64,000 nucleotides of DNA from the NCBI GenBank assembly GCA_039707655.1, contig CM077673.1:7078001-7142000 (forward strand), written 5' to 3'. Shown in pieces: positions 20,676-34,500 of the stretch. The stretch's first letter is position 1; each line of letters begins with the position of its first letter. A program made the translations under genes and the position numbers. The notes below the pieces were generated by a model. That model did no database searches and had not been told where the DNA came from. It saw nothing but the letters and a program-made list of their open reading frames with translations. The DNA is from Elymus sibiricus. Taxonomy: Eukaryota > Streptophyta > Magnoliopsida > Poales > Poaceae.

Positions 20676-23392
20676 CCAAAATTAGTGAGTAATAGCAAAA
20701 AAAACTAGCCGGGACACACAACATCTTCTAGTTTTGGCAAGGTCCCCGTATCCGCACCCCGGGCTTCCCCGAACGTTCGGACGACCACGACTACCGAAAA
20801 ACAGTGAATGATAGCATAGAAATCTGGTCAGAATGGACAAAATCTGCGAGTTTTGGCAAGGTCCCATAAGCGAACCCCGGAGATCCCCGAACATTTGGAT
20901 CGCCCCGGGACCCAAAATGAGTGAGTAATAGCATAGAAAACTGGTAAGAAGGGACCAAATCTGCGAGTTTTTGTGAGGTCCCCGTAACCGGACCCCGGGC
21001 TTCCCCGAACATTCAGATGACTACGACAACCAAAAAAGAGTGAATAATTGCATACAAAACTGGCCGAAACGGAAAAAATCTGCGAGTTTTGGCGAGGTCC
21101 ACGTAACCGCACCCCGGGCTTCCCCGAACGTTCGGACGACCACGACTACCAAAAACCAGTGAATAATAGCATAGAAAACTGGTAGGAATGGACCAAATCT
21201 GCGAGTTTTGGCCAGGTCCCCGTATGCGGACCCCGGGGTTCCCCGGACGTTTGGATCGCCCCGGGACCAAAATTAGTGAGTAATAGCACAAAAAACTAGC
21301 CGGGACACACAAAATCTTCTAGTTTTGGCGAGGTCCCCGTAACCGCACCCCGGGCTTCCCCGAACGTTCGGACGACCACGACTACCGAAAAACAGTGAAT
21401 GATAGCATAGAAATCTGGTCAGAATGGACAAAATCTGCGAGTTTTGGCAAGGTCCCATAAGCGAACCCCGGAGATCCCCGAACATTTGGATCGCCCCGGG
21501 ACCCAAAATGAGTGAGTAATAGCATAGAAAACTGGTAAGAAGGGACCAAATCTGCGAGTTTTTGCGAGGTCCCCGTAACCGGACCCCGGGCTTCCCCGAA
21601 CATTCAGATGACTACGACAACCAAAAAAGAGTGAATAATTGCATACGAAACTGGCCGAAACGGAAAAAATCTGCGAGTTTTGGCGAGGTCCACGTAACCG
21701 CACCCCGGGCTTCCCCGAACGTTCGGACGACCACGACTACCAAAAACCAGTGAATAATAGCATAGAAAACTGGTAGGAATGGACCAAATCTGCGAGTTTT
21801 GGCCAGGTCCCCGTATGCGGACCCCGGGGTTCCCCGGACGTTTGGATCGCCCCGGGACCAAAATTAGTGAGTAATAGCATAAAAAACTAGCCGGGACACA
21901 CAAAATCTGCTAGTTTTGGCGAGGCCCCGTAACCGCACCCCGGGCTTCCCCGAACGTTCGGATGACCACAACTACCGAAAAACAGTGAATGATAGCATAG
22001 AAATCTGGTCAGAATGGACAAAATCTGCGAGTTTTCGCGAGGTCCACGTAAGCGGACCCTGGGGTTCCCCGAACATTTGGATCGCCCTGAGACCGAAAAT
22101 CAATGAGTAATAGCATACAAAACTGGCCGAAACGGAAAAAATCTGCGAGTTTTGGCGAGGTCCACGTAACCGCACCCCGGGCTTCCCCGAACGTTCGGAC
22201 GACCACGACTACCAAAAACCAGTGAATAATAGCATAGAAAACTGGTAGGAATGGACCAAATCTGCGAGTTTTGGCCAGGTCCCCGTATGCGGACCCCGGG
22301 GTTCCCCGGACGTTTGGATTATCCCGGGACCAAAATTAGTGAGTAATAGCAAAAAAAACTAGCCGGGACACACAACATCTTCTAGTTTTGGCGAGGTCCC
22401 CGTAACCGCACCCCGGGCTTCCCCGAACGTTCGGACGACCACGACTACCGAAAAACAGTGAATGATAGCATAGAAATCTGGTCAGAATGGACAAAATCTG
22501 CGAGTTTTAGCAAGGTCCCATAAGCGAACCCCGGAGATCCCCGAACATTTGGATCGCCCCGGGACCCAAAATGAGTGAGTAATAGCATAGAAAACTGGTA
22601 AGAAGGGACCAAATCTGCGAGTTTTTGTGAGGTCCCCGTAACCGGACCCCGGGCTTCCCCGAACATTCAGATGACTACGACAACCAAAAAAGAGTGAATA
22701 ATTGCATACAAAACTGGCCGAAACGGAAAAAATCTGCGAGTTTTGGCGAGGTCCACGTAACCGCACCCCGGGCTTCCCCGAACGTTCGGACGACCACGAC
22801 TACCAAAAACCAGCGAATAATAGCATAGAAAACTGGTAGGAATGGACCAAATCTGCGAGTTTTGGCCAGGTCCCCGTATGCGGACCCCGGGGTTCCCCGG
22901 ACGTTTGGATCGCCCCGGGACCAAAATTAGTGAGTAATAGCATAAAAAACTAGCCGGGACACACAAAATCTGCTAGTTTTGGCGAGGCCCCGTAACCGCA
23001 CCCCGGGCTTCCCCGAACGTTCGGATGACCACAACTACCGAAAAACAGTGAATGATAGCATAGAAATCTGGTCAGAATGGACAAAATCTGCGAGTTTTGG
23101 CGAGGTCCACGTAAGCGGACCCTGGGGTTCCCCGAACATTTGGATCGCCCCGAGACCGAAAATCAATGAGTAATAGCATACAAAACTGGCCGAAACGGAA
23201 AAAATCTGCGAGTTTTGGGGAGGTCCACGTAACCGCACCCCGGGCTTCCCCGAACGTTCGGACGACCACGACTACCAAAAACCAGTGAATAATAGCATAG
23301 AAAACTGGTAGGAATGGACCAAATCTGCGAGTTTTGGCCAGGTCCCCGTATGCGGACCCCGGTGTTCCCTGGACGTTTGGATCGCCCCGGGA
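20676..23392 (+). repeat. 2717 bp segment, copy 2 of a tandem duplication
   Basis: P5b 20676, P5a 21267, R4a 21858, P5b 22330, R4b 22921, each 2717 bp after its partner in copy 1. The TAT change (22320-22322) and 'ttttagcaagg' are both present. The last R4 is a standard R4b with GTGTTCCCTGG, unlike the mosaic R4 of copy 1. Confidence 0.9.
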
Positions 23393-25401
23393 CCAAAATT
23401 AGTGAGTAATAGCATAAAAAACTAGCCGGGACACACAAAATCTGCTAGTTTTGGCGAGGTCCCCGTAACCGCACCCCGGGCTTCCCCGAACGTTCGGATG
23501 ACCACAACTACCGAAAAACAGTGAATGATAGCATAAAAATCTGGTCAGAATGGACAAAATCTGCGAGTTTTGGCGAGGTCCCCGTAAGCGGACCCTGGGG
23601 TTCCCCGAACATTTGGATCGCCCCGAGACCGAAAATCAATGAGTAATAGCATACAAAACTGGCCGAAACGGAAAAAATCTGCGAGTTTTGGCGAGGTCCA
23701 CGTAACCGCACCCCGGGCTTCCCCGAACGTTCGGACGACCACGACTACCAAAAACCAGTGAATAATAGCATAGAAAACTGGTAGGAATGGACCAAATCTG
23801 CGAGTTTTGGCCAGGTCCCCGTATGCGGACCCCGGGGTTCCCCGGACGTTTGGATCGCCCCGGGACCAAAATTAGTGAGTAATAGCAAAAAAAACTAGCC
23901 GGGACACACAACATCTTCTAGTTTTGGCGAGGTCCCCGTAACCGCACCCCGGGCTTCCCCGAACGTTCGGACGACCACGACTACCGAAAAACAGTGAATG
24001 ATAGCATAGAAATCTGGTCAGAATGGACAAAATCTGCGAGTTTTGGCAAGGTCCCATAAGCGAACCCCGGAGATCCCCGAACATTTGGATCGCCCCGGGA
24101 CCCAAAATGAGTGAGTAATAGCATAGAAAACTGGTAAGAAGGGACCAAATCTGCGAGTTTTTGTGAGGTCCCCGTAACCGGACCCCGGGCTTCCCCGAAC
24201 ATTCAGATGACTACGACAACCAAAAAAGAGTGAATAATTGCATACAAAACTGGCCGAAACGGAAAAAATCTGCGAGTTTTGGCGAGGTCCACGTAACCGC
24301 ACCCCGGGCTTCCCCGAACGTTCGGACGACCACGACTACCAAAAACCAGCGAATAATAGCATAGAAAACTGGTAGGAATGGACCAAATCTGCGAGTTTTG
24401 GCCAGGTCCCCGTATGCGGACCCCGGGGTTCCCCGGACGTTTGGATCGCCCCGGGACCAAAATTAGTGAGTAATAGCATAAAAAACTAGCCGGGACACAC
24501 AAAATCTGCTAGTTTTGGCGAGGCCCCGTAACCGCACCCCGGGCTTCCCCGAACGTTCGGATGACCACAACTACCGAAAAACAGTGAAAGATAGCATAGA
24601 AATCTGGTCAGAATGGACAAAATCTGCGAGTTTTGGCGAGGTCCACGTAAGCGGACCCTGGGGTTCCCCGAACATTTGGATCGCCCCGAGACCGAAAATC
24701 AATGAGTAATAGCATACAAAACTGGCCGAAACGGAAAAAATCTGCGAGTTTTGGGGAGGTCCACGTAACCGCACCCCGGGCTTCCCCGAACGTTCGGACG
24801 ACCACGACTACCAAAAACCAGTGAATAATAGCATAGAAAACTGGTAGGAATGGACCAAATCTGCGAGTTTTGGCCAGGTCCCCGTATGCGGACCCCGGTG
24901 TTCCCTGGACGTTTGGATCGCCCCGGGACCAAAATTAGTGAGTAATAGCATAAAAAACTAGCCGGGACACACAAAATCTGCTAGTTTTGGCGAGGTCCCC
25001 GTAACCGCACCCCGGGCTTCCCCGAACGTTCGGATGACCACAACTACCGAAAAACAGTGAATGATAGCATAAAAATCTGGTCAGAATGGACAAAATCTGC
25101 GAGTTTTGGCGAGGTCCCCGTAAGCGGACCCTGGGGTTCCCCGAACATTTGGATCGCCCCGAGACCGAAAATCAATGAGTAATAGCATACAAAACTGGCC
25201 GAAACGGAAAAAATCTGCGAGTTTTGGCGAGGTCCACGTAACCGCACCCCGGGCTTCCCCGAACGTTCGGACGACCACGACTACCAAAAACCAGTGAATA
25301 ATAGCATAGAAAACTGGTAGGAATGGACCAAATCTGCGAGTTTTGGCCAGGTCCCCGTATGCGGACCCCGGGGTTCCCCGGACGTTTGGATCGCCCCGGG
25401 A
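23393..25401 (+). repeat. R4c, then P5b-R4b-R4c (13-monomer 1536 bp unit)
   Basis: R4c 23393, P5b 23866, R4b 24457, R4c 24929. The 1536 bp unit 23866-25401 repeats the block order of 22330-23865, so P5b-R4b-R4c is present twice in tandem. Private: T to A at 24589 ('gtgaaagatag'). Confidence 0.9.
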
Positions 25402-28000
25402 CCAAAATTAGTGAGTAATAGCACAAAAAACTAGCCGGGACACACAAAATCTTCTAGTTTTGGCGAGGTCCCCGTAACCGCACCCCGGGCTTCCCCGAAC
25501 GTTCGGACGACCACGACTACCGAAAAACAGTGAATGATAGCATAGAAATCTGGTCAGAATGGACAAAATCTGCGAGTTTTGGCAAGGTCCCATAAGCGAA
25601 CCCCGGAGATCCCCGAACATTTGGATCGCCCCGGGACCCAAAATGAGTGAGTAATAGCATAGAAAACTGGTAAGAAGGGACCAAATCTGCGAGTTTTTGC
25701 GAGGTCCCCGTAACCGGACCCCGGGCTTCCCCGAACATTCAGATGACTACGACAACCAAAAAAGAGTGAATAATTGCATACGAAACTGGCCGAAACGGAA
25801 AAAATCTGCGAGTTTTGGCGAGGTCCACGTAACCGCACCCCGGGCTTCCCCGAACGTTCGGACGACCACGACTACCAAAAACCAGTGAATAATAGCATAG
25901 AAAACTGGTAGGAATGGACCAAATCTGCGAGTTTTGGCCAGGTCCCCGTATGCGGACCCCGGGGTTCCCCGGACGTTTGGATCGCCCCGGGACCAAAATT
26001 AGTGAGTAATAGCATAAAAAACTAGCCGGGACACACAAAATCTGCTAGTTTTGGCGAGGCCCCGTAACCGCACCCCGGGCTTCCCCGAACGTTCGGATGA
26101 CCACAACTACCGAAAAACAGTGAATGATAGCATAGAAATCTGGTCAGAATGGACAAAATCTGCGAGTTTTCGCGAGGTCCACGTAAGCGGACCCTGGGGT
26201 TCCCCGAACATTTGGATCGCCCCGAGACCGAAAATCAATGAGTAATAGCATACAAAACTGGCCGAAACGGAAAAAATCTGCGAGTTTTGGCGAGGTCCAC
26301 GTAACCGCACCCCGGGCTTCCCCGAACGTTCGGACGACCACGACTACCAAAAACCAGTGAATAATAGCATAGAAAACTGGTAGGAATGGACCAAATCTGC
26401 GAGTTTTGGCCAGGTCCCCGTATGCGGACCCCGGGGTTCCCCGGACGTTTGGATTATCCCGGGACCAAAATTAGTGAGTAATAGCAAAAAAAACTAGCCG
26501 GGACACACAACATCTTCTAGTTTTGGCGAGGTCCCCGTAACCGCACCCCGGGCTTCCCCGAACGTTCGGACGACCACGACTACCGAAAAACAGTGAATGA
26601 TAGCATAGAAATCTGGTCAGAATGGACAAAATCTGCGAGTTTTGGCAAGGTCCCATAAGCGAACCCCGGAGATCCCCGAACATTTGGATCGCCCCGGGAC
26701 CCAAAATGAGTGAGTAATAGCATAGAAAACTGGTAAGAAGGGACCAAATCTGCGAGTTTTTGTGAGGTCCCCGTAACCGGACCCCGGGCTTCCCCGAACA
26801 TTCAGATGACTACGACAACCAAAAAAGAGTGAATAATTGCATACAAAACTGGCCGAAACGGAAAAAATCTGCGAGTTTTGGCGAGGTCCACGTAACCGCA
26901 CCCCGGGCTTCCCCGAACGTTCGGACGACCACGACTACCAAAAACCAGCGAATAATAGCATAGAAAACTGGTAGGAATGGACCAAATCTGCGAGTTTTGG
27001 CCAGGTCCCCGTATGCGGACCCCGGGGTTCCCCGGACGTTTGGATCGCCCCGGGACCAAAATTAGTGAGTAATAGCATAAAAAACTAGCCGGGACACACA
27101 AAATCTGCTAGTTTTGGCGAGGCCCCGTAACCGCACCCCGGGCTTCCCCGAACGTTCGGATGACCACAACTACCGAAAAACAGTGAATGATAGCATAGAA
27201 ATCTGGTCAGAATGGACAAAATCTGCGAGTTTTGGCGAGGTCCACGTAAGCGGACCCTGGGGTTCCCCGAACATTTGGATCGCCCCGAGACCGAAAATCA
27301 ATGAGTAATAGCATACAAAACTGGCCGAAACGGAAAAAATCTGCGAGTTTTGGGGAGGTCCACGTAACCGCACCCCGGGCTTCCCCGAACGTTCGGACGA
27401 CCACGACTACCAAAAACCAGTGAATAATAGCATAGAAAACTGGTAGGAATGGACCAAATCTGCGAGTTTTGGCCAGGTCCCCGTATGCGGACCCCGGTGT
27501 TCCCTGGACGTTTGGATCGCCCCGGGACCAAAATTAGTGAGTAATAGCATAAAAAACTAGCCGGGACACACAAAATCTGCTAGTTTTGGCGAGGTCCCCG
27601 TAACCGCACCCCGGGCTTCCCCGAACGTTCGGATGACCACAACTACCGAAAAACAGTGAATGATAGCATAAAAATCTGGTCAGAATGGACAAAATCTGCG
27701 AGTTTTGGCGAGGTCCCCGTAAGCGGACCCTGGGGTTCCCCGAACATTTGGATCGCCCCGAGACCGAAAATCAATGAGTAATAGCATACAAAACTGGCCG
27801 AAACGGAAAAAATCTGCGAGTTTTGGCGAGGTCCACGTAACCGCACCCCGGGCTTCCCCGAACGTTCGGACGACCACGACTACCAAAAACCAGTGAATAA
27901 TAGCATAGAAAACTGGTAGGAATGGACCAAATCTGCGAGTTTTGGCCAGGTCCCCGTATGCGGACCCCGGGGTTCCCCGGACGTTTGGATCGCCCCGGGA
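25402..28000 (+). repeat. 22-monomer HOR unit, 2599 bp
   Basis: P5a 25402, R4a 25993, P5b 26465, R4b 27056, R4c 27528. This R4a has GCCCCGAG rather than the usual GCCCTGAG, and ends in the TAT variant (26455-26457). The 5080 bp duplicated segment begins at its P5b. Confidence 0.9.
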
Positions 28001-30008
28001 CCAAAATTAGTGAGTAATAGCACAAAAAACTAGCCGGGACACACAAAATCTTCTAGTTTTGGCGAGGTCCCCGTAACCGCACCCCGGGCTTCCCCGAACG
28101 TTCGGACGACCACGACTACCGAAAAACAGTGAATGATAGCATAGAAATCTGGTCAGAATGGACAAAATCTGCGAGTTTTGGCAAGGTCCCATAAGCGAAC
28201 CCCGGAGATCCCCGAACATTTGGATCGCCCCGGGACCCAAAATGAGTGAGTAATAGCATAGAAAACTGGTAAGAAGGGACCAAATCTGCGAGTTTTTGCG
28301 AGGTCCCCGTAACCGGACCCCGGGCTTCCCCGAACATTCAGATGACTACGACAACCAAAAAAGAGTGAATAATTGCATACGAAACTGGCCGAAACGGAAA
28401 AAATCTGCGAGTTTTGGCGAGGTCCACGTAACCGCACCCCGGGCTTCCCCGAACGTTCGGACGACCACGACTACCAAAAACCAGTGAATAATAGCATAGA
28501 AAACTGGTAGGAATGGACCAAATCTGCGAGTTTTGGCCAGGTCCCCGTATGCGGACCCCGGGGTTCCCCGGACGTTTGGATCGCCCCGGGACCAAAATTA
28601 GTGAGTAATAGCATAAAAAACTAGCCGGGACACACAAAATCTGCTAGTTTTGGCGAGGCCCCGTAACCGCACCCCGGGCTTCCCCGAACGTTCGGATGAC
28701 CACAACTACCGAAAAACAGTGAATGATAGCATAGAAATCTGGTCAGAATGGACAAAATCTGCGAGTTTTCGCGAGGTCCACGTAAGCGGACCCTGGGGTT
28801 CCCCGAACATTTGGATCGCCCTGAGACCGAAAATCAATGAGTAATAGCATACAAAACTGGCCGAAACGGAAAAAATCTGCGAGTTTTGGCGAGGTCCACG
28901 TAACCGCACCCCGGGCTTCCCCGAACGTTCGGACGACCACGACTACCAAAAACCAGTGAATAATAGCATAGAAAACTGGTAGGAATGGACCAAATCTGCG
29001 AGTTTTGGCCAGGTCCCCGTATGCGGACCCCGGGGTTCCCCGGACGTTTGGATCGCCCCGGGACCAAAATTAGTGAGTAATAGCATAAAAAACTAGCCGG
29101 GACACACAAAATCTGCTAGTTTTGGCGAGGCCCCGTAACCGCACCCCGGGCTTCCCCGAACGTTCGGATGACCACAACTACCGAAAAACAGTGAACGATA
29201 GCATAGAAATCTGGTCAGAATGGACAAAATCTGCGAGTTTTGGCGAGGTCCACGTAAGCGGACCCTGGGGTTCCCCGAACATTTGGATCGCCCCGAGACC
29301 GAAAATCAATGAGTAATAGCATACAAAACTGGCCGAAACGGAAAAAATCTGCGAGTTTTGGGGAGGTCCACGTAACCGCACCCCGGGCTTCCCCGAACGT
29401 TCGGACGACCACGACTACCAAAAACCAGTGAATAATAGCATAGAAAACTGGTAGGAATGGACCAAATCTGCGAGTTTTGGCCAGGTCCCCGTATGCGGAC
29501 CCCGGTGTTCCCTGGACGTTTGGATCGCCCCGGGACCAAAATTAGTGAGTAATAGCATAAAAAACTAGCCGGGACACACAAAATCTGCTAGTTTTGGCGA
29601 GGTCCCCGTAACCGCACCCCGGGCTTCCCCGAACGTTCGGATGACCACAACTACCGAAAAACAGTGAATGATAGCATAAAAATCTGGTCAGAATGGACAA
29701 AATCTGCGAGTTTTGGCGAGGTCCCCGTAAGCGGACCCTGGGGTTCCCCGAACATTTGGATCGCCCCGAGACCGAAAATCAATGAGTAATAGCATACAAA
29801 ACTGGCCGAAACGGAAAAAATCTGCGAGTTTTGGCGAGGTCCACGTAACCGCACCCCGGGCTTCCCCGAACGTTCGGACGACCACGACTACCAAAAACCA
29901 GTGAATAATAGCATAGAAAACTGGTAGGAATGGACCAAATCTGCGAGTTTTGGCCAGGTCCCCGTATGCGGACCCCGGGGTTCCCCGGACGTTTGGATTA
30001 TCCCGGGA
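28001..30008 (+). repeat. 17-monomer unit P5a-R4a-R4b-R4c (2008 bp)
   Basis: P5a 28001, R4a 28592, R4b 29064, R4c 29536. Relative to the 22-monomer unit it lacks the internal P5b, as if R4a had crossed over into R4b. Its R4b carries 'gtgaacgatag'. The same arrangement, with the same base change, recurs at 33081, 44895 and 52574, and without P5a at 58834. Confidence 0.9.
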
Positions 30009-30362
30009 CCAAAATTAGTGAGTAATAGCAAAAAAAACTAGCCGGGACACACAACATCTTCTAGTTTTGGCGAGGTCCCCGTAACCGCACCCCGGGCTTC
30101 CCCGAACGTTCGGACGACCACGACTACCGAAAAACAGTGAATGATAGCATAGAAATCTGGTCAGAATGGACAAAATCTGCGAGTTTTGGCAAGGTCCCAT
30201 AAGCGAACCCCGGAGATCCCCGAACATTTGGATCGCCCCGGGACCCAAAATGAGTGAGTAATAGCATAGAAAACTGGTAAGATGGGACCAAATCTGCGAG
30301 TTTTTGTGAGGTCCCCGTAACCGGACCCCGGGCTTCCCCGAACATTCAGATGACTACGACAA

Positions 30363-30481
30363 CCAAAAAAGAGTGAATAATTGCATAGAAAACTGGTTAG
30401 AATGGACCAAATCTGCGAGTTTTTGCGAGGTCCCCGTAACCGGATCCCGGGCATCCCCAAATCTTGGGACGACCACGACAA
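30363..30481 (+). repeat. Monomer class F (first copy in the window)
   Basis: Fourth monomer of Q5, 119 bp. It starts like D (CCAAAAAAGAGTGAATAATT) but then has 'catagaaaactggttagaatgg', a five-T tract followed by GCGAGG, and a distinctive GC half: 'ggatcccgggcatccccaaa' then 'tcttgggacgacc'. The 12 bp palindrome is absent. It is found only from 30 kb onward, always followed by G. Confidence 0.9.
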
Positions 30482-30598
30482 CCAAAAATAGTGAATAATA
30501 GCACAGAAAACTGGTAAAATGGACCAAATCTGCGAGTTTCGGCCAGGTCCCCGTATGCGGACCCCCGTGTTCCCGGGACGTTTGGATCGCCCCGGGAC
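30482..30598 (+). repeat. Monomer class G (first copy in the window)
   Basis: Fifth monomer of Q5, 117 bp. It starts CCAAAAATAGTGAATAATAG, has 'gagtttcggccagg' and 'acccccgtgttcccgggacg'. There are two subtypes: Ga has 'gcacagaaaactggtaaaatgg' without the doubled G of class E, and Gb has 'gcgcagaaaactggtagaa'. Ga marks Q5a blocks and Gb marks Q5b blocks. 'gtgttccc' is shared with the E' copies that precede R4c. Confidence 0.9.
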
Positions 30599-30716
30599 CC
30601 AAAATTAGTGAGTAATAGCATAGAAAACTGGCCGGGACACACAAAATCTGCTAGTTTTGGCGAGGTCCCCGTAACCGCACCCCGGGCTTCCCCGAACGTT
30701 CGGATGACCACAACTA
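30599..30716 (+). repeat. Monomer A'' (form of A that follows G)
   Basis: 118 bp. It starts CCAAAATTAGTGAGTAATAG, then has 'catagaaaactggccggg' where A' has 'cataaaaaactagccggg'. It retains the T of GAGGTCCCCG. It heads the R4d block after Q5 and also heads Q5 blocks that directly follow another Q5 (37215, 49029, 57771, 62377), so the A'' form is tied to the preceding G rather than to the block it opens. Confidence 0.85.
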
Positions 30717-31544
30717 CCGAAAAACAGTGAATGATAGCATAGAAATCTGGTCAGAATGGACAAAATCTGCGAGTTTTGGCGAGGTCCCCGTAAGCGGACC
30801 CTGGGGTTCCCCAAACATTTGGATCGCCCCGAGACCGAAAATCAATGAGTAATAGCATACAAAACTGGCCAAAACGGAAAAAATCTGCGAGTTTTGGCGA
30901 GGTCCACGTAACCGCACCCCGGGCTTCCCCGAACGTTCGGACGACCACGACTACCAAAAACCAGTGAATAATAGCATAGAAAACTGGTAGGAATGGACCA
31001 AATCTACGAGTTTTGGCCAGGTCCCCGTATGCGGACCCCGGGGTTCCCCGGACGTTTGGATCGCCCCGGGACCAAAATTAGTGAGTAATAGCATAAAAAA
31101 CTAGCCGGGACACACAAAATCTGCTAGTTTTGGCGAGGTCCCCGTAACCGCACCCCGGGCTTCCCCGAACGTTCGGATGACCACAACTACCGAAAAACAG
31201 TGAATGATAGCATAGAAATCTGGTCAGAATGGACAAAATCTGCGAGTTTTGGCCAGGTCCCCGTAAGCGGACCCTGGGGTTCCCCGAACATTTGGATCGC
31301 CCCGAGACCGAAAATCAATGAGTAATAGCATACAAAACTGGCCGAAACGGAAAAAATCTGCGAGTTTTGGCGAGGTCCACGTAACCGCACCCCGGGCTTC
31401 CCCGAACGTTCGGACGACCACGACTACCAAAAACCAGTGAATAATAGCATAGAAAACTGGTAGGAATGGACCAAATCTGCGAGTTTTGGCCAGGTCCCCG
31501 TATGCGGACCCCGGGGTTCCCCGGACGTTTGGATTATCCCGGGA

Positions 31545-34500
31545 CCAAAATTAGTGAGTAATAGCAAAAAAAACTAGCCGGGACACACAACATCTTCTAG
31601 TTTTGGCGAGGTCCCCGTAACCGCACCCCGGGCTTCCCCGAACGTTCGGACGACCACGACTACCGAAAAACAGTGAATGATAGCATAGAAATCTGGTCAG
31701 AATGGACAAAATCTGCGAGTTTTGGCAAGGTCCCATAAGCGAACCCCGGAGATCCCCGAACATTTGGATCGCCCCGGGACCCAAAATGAGTGAGTAATAG
31801 CATAGAAAACTGGTAAGAAGGGACCAAATCTGCGAGTTTTTGTGAGGTCCCCGTAACCGGACCCCGGGCTTCCCCGAACATTCAGATGACTACGACAACC
31901 AAAAAAGAGTGAATAATTGCATACAAAACTGGCCGAAACGGAAAAAATCTGCGAGTTTTGGCGAGGTCCACGTAACCGCACCCCGGGCTTCCCCGAACGT
32001 TCGGACGACCACGACTACCAAAAACCAGCGAATAATAGCATAGAAAACTGGTAGGAATGGACCAAATCTGCGAGTTTTGGCCAGGTCCCCGTATGCGGAC
32101 CCCGGGGTTCCCCGGACGTTTGGATCGCCCCGGGACCAAAATTAGTGAGTAATAGCATAAAAAACTAGCCGGGACACACAAAATCTGCTAGTTTTGGCGA
32201 GGCCCCGTAACCGCACCCCGGGCTTCCCCGAACGTTCGGATGACCACAACTACCGAAAAACAGTGAATGATAGCATAGAAATCTGGTCAGAATGGACAAA
32301 ATCTGCGAGTTTTGGCGAGGTCCACGTAAGCGGACCCTGGGGTTCCCCGAACATTTGGATCGCCCCGAGACCGAAAATCAATGAGTAATAGCATACAAAA
32401 CTGGCCGAAACGGAAAAAATCTGCGAGTTTTGGGGAGGTCCACGTAACCGCACCCCGGGCTTCCCCGAACGTTCGGACGACCACGACTACCAAAAACCAG
32501 TGAATAATAGCATAGAAAACTGGTAGGAATGGACCAAATCTGCGAGTTTTGGCCAGGTCCCCGTATGCGGACCCCGGTGTTCCCTGGACGTTTGGATCGC
32601 CCCGGGACCAAAATTAGTGAGTAATAGCATAAAAAACTAGCCGGGACACACAAAATCTGCTAGTTTTGGCGAGGTCCCCGTAACCGCACCCCGGGCTTCC
32701 CCGAACGTTCGGATGACCACAACTACCGAAAAACAGTGAATGATAGCATAAAAATCTGGTCAGAATGGACAAAATCTGCGAGTTTTGGCGAGGTCCCCGT
32801 AAGCGGACCCTGGGGTTCCCCGAACATTTGGATCGCCCCGAGACCGAAAATCAATGAGTAATAGCATACAAAACTGGCCGAAACGGAAAAAATCTGCGAG
32901 TTTTGGCGAGGTCCACGTAACCGCACCCCGGGCTTCCCCGAACGTTCGGACGACCACGACTACCAAAAACCAGTGAATAATAGCATAGAAAACTGGTAGG
33001 AATGGACCAAATCTGCGAGTTTTGGCCAGGTCCCCGTATGCGGACCCCGGGGTTCCCCGGACGTTTGGATCGCCCCGGGACCAAAATTAGTGAGTAATAG
33101 CACAAAAAACTAGCCGGGACACACAAAATCTTCTAGTTTTGGCGAGGTCCCCGTAACCGCACCCCGGGCTTCCCCGAACGTTCGGACGACCACGACTACC
33201 GAAAAACAGTGAATGATAGCATAGAAATCTGGTCAGAATGGACAAAATCTGCGAGTTTTGGCAAGGTCCCATAAGCGAACCCCGGAGATCCCCGAACATT
33301 TGGATCGCCCCGGGACCCAAAATGAGTGAGTAATAGCATAGAAAACTGGTAAGAAGGGACCAAATCTGCGAGTTTTTGCGAGGTCCCCGTAACCGGACCC
33401 CGGGCTTCCCCGAACATTCAGATGACTACGACAACCAAAAAAGAGTGAATAATTGCATACGAAACTGGCCGAAACGGAAAAAATCTGCGAGTTTTGGCGA
33501 GGTCCACGTAACCGCACCCCGGGCTTCCCCGAACGTTCGGACGACCACGACTACCAAAAACCAGTGAATAATAGCATAGAAAACTGGTAGGAATGGACCA
33601 AATCTGCGAGTTTTGGCCAGGTCCCCGTATGCGGACCCCGGGGTTCCCCGGACGTTTGGATCGCCCCGGGACCAAAATTAGTGAGTAATAGCATAAAAAA
33701 CTAGCCGGGACACACAAAATCTGCTAGTTTTGGCGAGGCCCCGTAACCGCACCCCGGGCTTCCCCGAACGTTCGGATGACCACAACTACCGAAAAACAGT
33801 GAATGATAGCATAGAAATCTGGTCAGAATGGACAAAATCTGCGAGTTTTCGCGAGGTCCACGTAAGCGGACCCTGGGGTTCCCCGAACATTTGGATCGCC
33901 CTGAGACCGAAAATCAATGAGTAATAGCATACAAAACTGGCCGAAACGGAAAAAATCTGCGAGTTTTGGCGAGGTCCACGTAACCGCACCCCGGGCTTCC
34001 CCGAACGTTCGGACGACCACGACTACCAAAAACCAGTGAATAATAGCATAGAAAACTGGTAGGAATGGACCAAATCTGCGAGTTTTGGCCAGGTCCCCGT
34101 ATGCGGACCCCGGGGTTCCCCGGACGTTTGGATCGCCCCGGGACCAAAATTAGTGAGTAATAGCATAAAAAACTAGCCGGGACACACAAAATCTGCTAGT
34201 TTTGGCGAGGCCCCGTAACCGCACCCCGGGCTTCCCCGAACGTTCGGATGACCACAACTACCGAAAAACAGTGAACGATAGCATAGAAATCTGGTCAGAA
34301 TGGACAAAATCTGCGAGTTTTGGCGAGGTCCACGTAAGCGGACCCTGGGGTTCCCCGAACATTTGGATCGCCCCGAGACCGAAAATCAATGAGTAATAGC
34401 ATACAAAACTGGCCGAAACGGAAAAAATCTGCGAGTTTTGGGGAGGTCCACGTAACCGCACCCCGGGCTTCCCCGAACGTTCGGACGACCACGACTACCA

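Larger units (their letters stand above)
26465..31544 (+). repeat. 5080 bp segmental duplication, copy 1
   Basis: 43 monomers: P5b R4b R4c, P5a R4a R4b R4c, Q5a R4d R4e. All ten block starts recur 5080 bp later. Shared private marks: 'gtgaacgatag' at 29196 (partner 34276) and GGCCAGGTCCCCGTAAGC near 31253 (partner near 31333 plus 5000). The TAT variant flanks both ends (26455, 31535). Copy 2 lacks TAT before its Q5 and has a different A there. Confidence 0.9.
30009..31544 (+). repeat. First Q5a block with R4d and R4e (13 monomers, 1536 bp)
   Basis: Q5a 30009 (A-B-C-F-G, 590 bp) is the first block in the window containing F and G. Its A and B are P5b-like and its C differs mainly in 'ggtaagatggg'. 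R4d (30599) has A'', 'ccccaaacattt', 'ggccaaaacgg' and 'caaatctacgag'. R4e (31072) is close to the ordinary R4 consensus. Confidence 0.92.
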
